Assembly: GCF_024623785.1 (NCBI RefSeq)
Contig: NZ_JANKBZ010000002.1
Span: 620,001 to 684,000 of the forward strand
From: Archangium lipolyticum
GTDB taxonomy: Bacteria; Myxococcota; Myxococcia; Myxococcales; Myxococcaceae
DNA: 64,000 bases
Direction: 5' to 3'
Part shown: positions 59,538 to 64,000 of the stretch, in pieces
Layout of the letters: each line of letters opens with the position of its first letter
How positions within the stretch are numbered: the stretch's first letter is position 1
The notes under the pieces: model-generated
Databases searched by the model: none
What the model was told of the DNA's origin: nothing
What the model saw: only the letters and a program-made list of their open reading frames with translations
Position numbers and translations under genes: made by a program

Positions 59538-61208
59538 ATGGATGCCCCACCCCCAGACGTCTTGGATGCCGCCTCGCCGCGGCCCCGGGCACGCCCGCTG
59601 GCCGCGCTTCGCGAGGCGGTGCGTACCTGTCCGTGGAACCTCGCCTCCGGTGTGCTGATGGGGGTGGCCACGGCGCTGGCGCTGGCCACCTTCCTCGACT
59701 ACGGGCTCACCTGGGACGAGAACATGCAGCGGCAGTACGCGGAGCGGGTGCTCGCCTGGTTCCGCACGCTGGGGCGAGACCGTTCCGCGGTCGATTTCGC
59801 CGACCTCTTCCTCTACGGGGGCTTCTTCGAGGCGCTCGCCCAGTGGGTGGGGGAACGCTTCCCCGCTGGTGTCTACGAGGGCCGCCACCTGGTCAACGGG
59901 CTGTTCGCGCTCGTGGGGCTCGGTGGCGCGTGGCGGTTGGGGAGCGTGTGCGGTGGCCCTCGCGTCGGCTTCCTCTCCGCGCTCTTCCTGTTGCTGCACC
60001 CCCTTTACTGGGGACACGCCTTCAACAACCCCAAGGATCTGCCCCTGGCCGCACTGTCCGTGTGGGCGCTCGCGGCCGTGGTGCGCGGAATGGAGCTCCT
60101 GCCGCGCGTGCCCTGGCGCCATGCGCTGCTCACGGGCGGAATCCTGGGTCTGGTGCTCGGGGTGCGCTCGGGCGCCATCTTCCACTTTGGTTACGTGGGG
60201 CTCGCCTGGGGTGGAGGGCTGCTCGTCCACCACTGGCGCACCGACTCGCGCAGCCGGGAGCTTCTCCGGGACGTGGGCCGGCTTCTCCTGGGGTTGCTGC
60301 TGGTGCTGGCCGTGGCCTGGGTGGTGATGGTGCTCTTCTGGCCCTACGGTCTGGTGCGCCCGTTCAAGAACCCGATCCATGCCATCAGCCAGGCAGCGGC
60401 GTTCGGATGGGACCAGCCTCTGCGCTTCCTCGGCCGGGATGTGCGTGGGCGGCAACTGCCCTGGACGTACCTGCCGGTGTCCATCGGCATCAGCCTTCCC
60501 GAGTTCTTCTACCTGGGACTGCTCGCGGGCGTGGGCGCCTGTGTTGCCCGCTGGCGCGCGGGGGGGCGGTGGGCCGGGGAAGGATGGATGAAGGCGGGAC
60601 TGCTGCTCTTCGCCGTCCTCTTCCCCATCGCAGCCGCCATCGTGGCGCGCTCCACCGTCTATGACGGCATGCGCCATTTCCTCTTCGTCCTGCCGCCGCT
60701 GGCGGTGCTGGCGGCGTGGGGCGTGTCCTCGCTGTGGGACGTGGTGGGGCCTCGCGCGGTGCGGGTGGGGGTCGCGGTGGCGTGCGCCGCCGGAATGGCC
60801 TGGGTGGTGGGGGAGATGGTGAGCCTGCACCCCTACCAGTCGGTGTACTTCAACCGGCTGCTGGCGGGGGGTCTGCGGGGCGCGGCCGGACGTTTCGAGA
60901 CCGATTACTGGGGCGCCAGCTACCGCGAGGCCGCCGAGTGGCTCCTGCGCGAGTACCACCCGGACACGAACGAGCCCATCGTCGTGGCCAACCGCTCCGT
61001 CGACTTCCTCTCTTCCTATTTCCTCGAGCGCGCCTCCGGGGGGCGTTTCATGGGGGCGTCCGATGGACGCGACCCCCACATCATCCTCACCACCGAGCGC
61101 TGGGACTGGCACAAGCGGACGCCGGGGCGGCTCCTCCACGTGGTGAGCCGCCAGGGCGTCCCGTTGGCCTACGTCTTCGAGGTGCGCCCACCCGCTCCAC
61201 GGCGGTGA
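59538..61208 (+). CDS. GT39-type (ArnT/PMT-like) integral membrane glycosyltransferase
   Basis: 556 residues from the ATG at 59538; a start at 59490 is also open. About ten hydrophobic segments. The first periplasmic loop has the acidic motif YGLTWDENMQRQYAERV, where GT-C enzymes carry catalytic Asp/Glu, followed by HPLYWGHAFNNPKDLPLAA. The soluble C-terminal part is short. Such enzymes move a sugar from a polyprenyl phosphate to lipid or protein at the outer face of the inner membrane. The acceptor is unknown. It follows the citrate synthase homologue by 78 bases. Confidence 0.84.
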   Translation: MDAPPPDVLDAASPRPRARPLAALREAVRTCPWNLASGVLMGVATALALATFLDYGLTWDENMQRQYAERVLAWFRTLGRDRSAVDFADLFLYGGFFEALAQWVGERFPAGVYEGRHLVNGLFALVGLGGAWRLGSVCGGPRVGFLSALFLLLHPLYWGHAFNNPKDLPLAALSVWALAAVVRGMELLPRVPWRHALLTGGILGLVLGVRSGAIFHFGYVGLAWGGGLLVHHWRTDSRSRELLRDVGRLLLGLLLVLAVAWVVMVLFWPYGLVRPFKNPIHAISQAAAFGWDQPLRFLGRDVRGRQLPWTYLPVSIGISLPEFFYLGLLAGVGACVARWRAGGRWAGEGWMKAGLLLFAVLFPIAAAIVARSTVYDGMRHFLFVLPPLAVLAAWGVSSLWDVVGPRAVRVGVAVACAAGMAWVVGEMVSLHPYQSVYFNRLLAGGLRGAAGRFETDYWGASYREAAEWLLREYHPDTNEPIVVANRSVDFLSSYFLERASGGRFMGASDGRDPHIILTTERWDWHKRTPGRLLHVVSRQGVPLAYVFEVRPPAPRR

Positions 61209-61226
61209 ACGCCGGGAGGGCCAGGG

Positions 61227-61814
61227 CTACTTCGTCACGACGCCGCAGCCGATGCGGTCACCGGCGTTGCCGGCGGGATCGCTCTGGTAGTCGTCCACAC
61301 CCGCGTGGACGACGATGGCCGCGCCGTCCTGGTCCTCCACGTCCTTCAGCTTCAGGCCATGGGCGAAGAAGTCGAACTGCACCTTGCCATCGGCGGGCAC
61401 GTGCAGGTTGGGCAGATCGCCCTCGTGCTTGCCCTCGGCGGCGAGGATGCCGTGCTTCTTCTTGGCCGGGTTGAGGTGGCCGCCCGCGGTCTTGAAGGGG
61501 GCCTCGCACTTGCCCGTCTCGTGGATGTGGATGGCGTGCTCACCCGCCGGGATGTTGGAGAGCGAGCCCTTCACCAGCACGCCATGGGGCGTCTCGGTGA
61601 GCGTCACCTCGCCCATGGACTGGCCCTTCTGGTCCTTCATCTCGGCGCGAGCGGTGGTGCCACCGGCGGCGGCCTGCTTGTTCTCGGTCTTCTCGGCGGC
61701 CTTCTCCTCCTTCTTGGTGGCGGCCTTCTCCTTGGCGGTGGGCGCCTTGCCCTGGGCGAACGCCGGGCCTGCGAGGCAGAGGACGGCAGCGGTCAGCAGC
61801 GCGCGAGTCTTCAT
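61227..61814 (-). CDS. sodC: Periplasmic Cu-Zn superoxide dismutase family protein
   Basis: 195 residues from the ATG at 61814 (GAAGGAGA site; the longer reading adds seven residues). Signal peptide ending AGPAFAQ. A Lys/Glu/Ala-rich linker of about 35 residues precedes the SOD fold. Metal ligands are visible in EHAIHIHETGKCE, GGHLNPAKKKHG, HEGDLPNLH and AAIVVHAGVDD, with the arginine and cysteine of GDRIGCGVV. It dismutates superoxide in the periplasm. The linker is unusual and may extend it from the membrane or bind an anionic partner. Confidence 0.93.
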   Translation of the reverse strand: MKTRALLTAAVLCLAGPAFAQGKAPTAKEKAATKKEEKAAEKTENKQAAAGGTTARAEMKDQKGQSMGEVTLTETPHGVLVKGSLSNIPAGEHAIHIHETGKCEAPFKTAGGHLNPAKKKHGILAAEGKHEGDLPNLHVPADGKVQFDFFAHGLKLKDVEDQDGAAIVVHAGVDDYQSDPAGNAGDRIGCGVVTK

Positions 61815-61902
61815 TCGGGGTATCTCCTTCTCCACGGGAATTCCCGGTTCCGGACTTCCGGGCCGAGAGTGAAGGTGGACACTAATGCGCCGTGCGCGTT
61901 CC

Positions 61903-63489
61903 TCAAGGCTGGAGAGCAGTCAGGGGAACAGGCACCACGCGCGAGGCGCCGTACACGGGGGCCCACCGTCGCTGCACCTCGGGGCCATTGAGGAAGCGCA
62001 CGATTGCCCGGAAGGCGGCGAGCGGGCCACCGAGCCCCTCGGCCCAGGCCAGTCCACGGGGAGACAGATTGGGCACGAGCGGGCCCAGGGATTCCCCGGA
62101 GGGGGTGACCCGGGTGATGTCGAGGCCCTCGTCACGTACACGCTGGGGCACGAGCAGGGGAGCGAAGCGGGCGTGCCGGTGGTCGTGCACACAACCTTCC
62201 TCCTCCAGGAGCGCGGCGGACAGGGGCAGCTCGCGCACGTTGAAGAGGAGCTTCACCGCGCCGCGATGCGGATCCCACGGGCCGCGCAGCCGGTGGTCGC
62301 CGCGGGGAATGAGGCGCCGGTCCAGGTAGCAGAAGGCGCGAGCCTCGGGGGGGAGGGTGCCGCGGTGGCGCGCGCCGGCGTAGCGGAAGAAGGGACGCAC
62401 GCAGGAGGAGTCCACCGCGAAGGGCGGTCCCTCCTTCAAGGCGCGCAGCTTGGGCAGCAGGGGCTCGGGAATCCCATGCGCGCGAGCGAACTCCCCGAGC
62501 GCCTCCAGCGGTGTGCGCGCGAAGTCCTCGAGGCGGGAGAGCAGCCGCCGGGGGTCCCCATCCACCAGCAGCTCATCGAAGCGCGTCTTCACGCCGGTGA
62601 GACTCACGGGGACGAGCGAGGTGAGCGGTTCTCCCTCGGAGCGCCAGCGGGCATCGAGCTCGGCGGCCTCCGGGGGAGTCGGAGCCAGACGCCACTCGGG
62701 GGCCTCGGGAGTGAAGGGAACCCCCACCATCCCCTCTCCCTCCGGGAGAGGGTCGGGGTGAGGGTATCTGGAGTACACGGCCCGAGCCCGTGCATCCAGC
62801 GGTGACGTCCACACGGTGATGCAGGTGCGCACCTGGGTGCCGGCGAAGGCGCCCGGACCGAGGTCCACCACCTGGCGCAGGGTCAACGTGCGCAGCAGCG
62901 TGGCGCGAAGGGGGGCGTAGAGGAAGGCGTCGAGGAGGCTGGTGGGGGTGATGAAGGCGAGGACGCCGGGGCGCGAGGAGAGCCGGTGCGCGGCGAGCAG
63001 GAGGAAGAAGGCGAAGTCATCGCGCAGGCTGGTGCCCGGAGGGAGCGCGAGGGGCAGCAGGGCGCGGAGGCGGGCGTAGGCGTCGCGGTCCTTCAGGAGC
63101 GAGGAGGTGCCGTTGTAGGGCGGGTTGCCGACCCACACCTCCCGGTGCGAGGGGGGAAGATTGGCGAGCAGGGGCTCGAGCCCGCCGCGCAACGCATCTC
63201 CCACGCGGACGTCCGCGCCGGGCACTCGGGCCTGACAGGCGCGGGCCACCTCGGGGGAGAGCTCCAGCCCGGCGAGGTGGGCCTCGGGGCGGGCGAGTGC
63301 CGCGGCGGCGAGGAAGGCTCCGGCGCCACAGGCGGGGTCCACCACGGCGAGCGGCCCGTCGCCGGCATGCGCGAGGGCGAGCGCCAGCGTGCGCTCCACC
63401 AGGGGGGCGGGTGTGTAGAAGGCTCCGAGCGCGCGCCGGTCGAGTCCGGAGAACTGATGGACGAGCGCCTCCTCGTCGAGTTGAGGCAT
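61903..63489 (-). CDS. N6-adenine DNA methyltransferase with in-frame REP-like insertion
   Basis: 528 residues from the ATG at 63489. The methylase domain has GAFYTPAPLVERTL, motif I DPACGAGAFL (51-60) and the catalytic motif IV NPPYNG (122-127), as in Eco57I/TaqI-type N6-adenine enzymes. The C-terminal half is probably the target-recognition domain. Residues about 240-253 (RYPHPDPLPEGEGM) are encoded by a REP-like element that is open in this frame and adds a Pro/Gly-rich loop. No nuclease or specificity gene is adjacent, so it is an orphan methylase or the single chain of a type IIG-like system lacking a visible nuclease motif. Confidence 0.85.
   Translation of the reverse strand: MPQLDEEALVHQFSGLDRRALGAFYTPAPLVERTLALALAHAGDGPLAVVDPACGAGAFLAAAALARPEAHLAGLELSPEVARACQARVPGADVRVGDALRGGLEPLLANLPPSHREVWVGNPPYNGTSSLLKDRDAYARLRALLPLALPPGTSLRDDFAFFLLLAAHRLSSRPGVLAFITPTSLLDAFLYAPLRATLLRTLTLRQVVDLGPGAFAGTQVRTCITVWTSPLDARARAVYSRYPHPDPLPEGEGMVGVPFTPEAPEWRLAPTPPEAAELDARWRSEGEPLTSLVPVSLTGVKTRFDELLVDGDPRRLLSRLEDFARTPLEALGEFARAHGIPEPLLPKLRALKEGPPFAVDSSCVRPFFRYAGARHRGTLPPEARAFCYLDRRLIPRGDHRLRGPWDPHRGAVKLLFNVRELPLSAALLEEEGCVHDHRHARFAPLLVPQRVRDEGLDITRVTPSGESLGPLVPNLSPRGLAWAEGLGGPLAAFRAIVRFLNGPEVQRRWAPVYGASRVVPVPLTALQP
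62731..62770. repeat. REP-like palindromic element, copy 3, inside a gene
   Basis: CCCTCTCCCtccGGGAGAGGG followed by TCGGGGTGAGGGTATCTGG, the same core as the copies at 2.8 and 19.2 kb. It lies inside the adenine methylase reading frame without disrupting it. The coded peptide is of the PHPxPLPxGEG kind known from REP elements read through in other bacteria. Confidence 0.88.
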
Positions 63490-63562
63490 CCGTTGTCCAT
63501 CCTCCTCCGGCGCGCTTTCCTTGCCGGGCCGGACCGTAGCAACATGGCCTCCAGGGTGCCCC

Positions 63563-64000
63563 ATGCCGCCTCCGCCGTCCAAGCCGAAGGTTCCAACGAA
63601 GGGTGTGCCGCTGGGGGAGGATGACGAGGCCCCCACGCAGATGCAGCCGCGGAAGATCGCCCTTCCGCGCACCCAGTCGCGCGAGAGCGAGAGGACCGTC
63701 GTCGGGCGGCCCGCCTGGTCGGGAGGGGACGGGTTCGAGACGTCCGAGGTGAAGACGAGCCCGGGGCGGCCGGCCTTCACCGGGGATGCCACCCTTCCGG
63801 GACGGCCGGCCTTCACCGGCGTGGCTCCCGAGGTCCGGAAGAGCCTCTTTCATGACCGCTCCGCCCCACCGCGAGGGCTGCTGCCGTCCGAGGCGCTCCT
63901 GGCGGGCCTGGACGAGGCGCTCCAGAAGGCCGCGCAGCTCAAGGCCCCCGTGGCGGCGGTGCGAGGGCAGCTCAAGAAGGACTGGCTCCCCCTGCTGCGC
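63563..64000 (+). CDS. Hypothetical protein, 3' end outside the window
   Basis: The first 146 residues from the ATG at 63563, open to the window edge. It begins Pro/Lys-rich (MPPPPSKPKVPTKG), then a basic segment (PRKIALPRTQSRESERTV) and two copies of PGRPAFTG (spaced 13 residues). A more regular helical region (SEALLAGLDEALQKAAQLKA) then begins. No family is recognised; the disordered start recalls FHA- or kinase-linked proteins. Divergent from the methylase with 73 bases between. Confidence 0.65.
   Translation, partial: MPPPPSKPKVPTKGVPLGEDDEAPTQMQPRKIALPRTQSRESERTVVGRPAWSGGDGFETSEVKTSPGRPAFTGDATLPGRPAFTGVAPEVRKSLFHDRSAPPRGLLPSEALLAGLDEALQKAAQLKAPVAAVRGQLKKDWLPLLR

Noticed and set aside
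61903-63489. A restriction-modification or BREX-type defence locus around the methylase
   Set aside because: No nuclease, specificity or phage-defence gene lies within the visible neighbourhood, although the right side is cut off at 64 kb.

Overview
The window reads as a very GC-rich chromosome segment of a myxobacterium, most likely suborder Cystobacterineae (Archangium/Cystobacter-like). The grounds are the strong G/C third-position bias, the many small lipoproteins with good lipoboxes, a Ser/Thr kinase with a Pro/Ala-rich tail, an RpoH-type sigma factor with an acidic N-terminal extension, a DUF1592/DUF1552 pair and many secreted hydrolases. This placement is inferred from gene content; no rRNA is present. 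No tRNA, rRNA, CRISPR array, integrase or transposase was found. Coding density is high, no gene-free stretch exceeds about 280 bases, and most starts have a purine-rich ribosome binding site.

Layout. 1-9.3 kb: housekeeping and information genes: threonine ammonia-lyase (cut by the window edge), glutamate dehydrogenase, an XRE regulator with a zinc knuckle, a DEAD-box RNA helicase with three C-terminal DbpA-like domains divergent from an RpoH-like sigma factor, a Cys-cluster protein, a nucleotidyltransferase and small unknowns. 9.3-19.7 kb: a metallo-beta-lactamase-fold enzyme, secreted proteins, an operon of two membrane proteins, a LamG-like membrane protein and an atypical ketosynthase, and divergently a DUF4159/VWA membrane pair. 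19.7-27.9 kb: unknowns (an acidic low-complexity protein, a large zinc-ribbon protein), a DUF3089 hydrolase, an FAD monooxygenase, two secreted hydrolases and a GNAT acetyltransferase. 28.0-29.4 kb: a 52-residue Cys-containing peptide followed 18 bases later by a DUF692 (multinuclear iron oxidase) protein, preceded by a perfect hairpin. This looks like a minimal, possibly undescribed RiPP locus and is the most interesting part of the window. 29.5-37.0 kb: a Kelch lipoprotein, a JMJD8-like cupin protein, a Tat-exported pirin and a GH43 arabinan-type hydrolase with two ricin-type lectin domains. 37.2-42.4 kb: a divergent nitrilase-like enzyme followed by a 1,271-residue beta-rich protein of unknown kind. 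42.5-47.5 kb: asparagine synthase with a short MDR dehydrogenase, then a caspase/C13-like lipoprotein translationally coupled to an S51 peptidase. 47.5-53.7 kb: the DUF1552/DUF1592 pair, an alpha/beta hydrolase, a WYL regulator divergent from a glutathione S-transferase with a clear operator, and a secreted protein. 53.7-64 kb: a kinase operon, a duplicated Cys-rich lipoprotein, three related lipoproteins, a citrate synthase homologue, a GT39-type membrane glycosyltransferase, a Cu-Zn superoxide dismutase, an N6-adenine methylase carrying an in-frame REP-like element, and the start of an unknown gene at the right edge.

Regulation visible in the sequence: a perfect CRP-type core upstream of the 31.8 kb lipoprotein, a LacI-type operator-like palindrome upstream of the GH43 gene, a 22-base near-palindrome between the WYL regulator and the transferase, and related half-sites upstream of the 25.3 kb hydrolase. 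There are several convincing hairpin terminators. One REP-like palindrome occurs three times (2.8, 19.2 and 62.7 kb).
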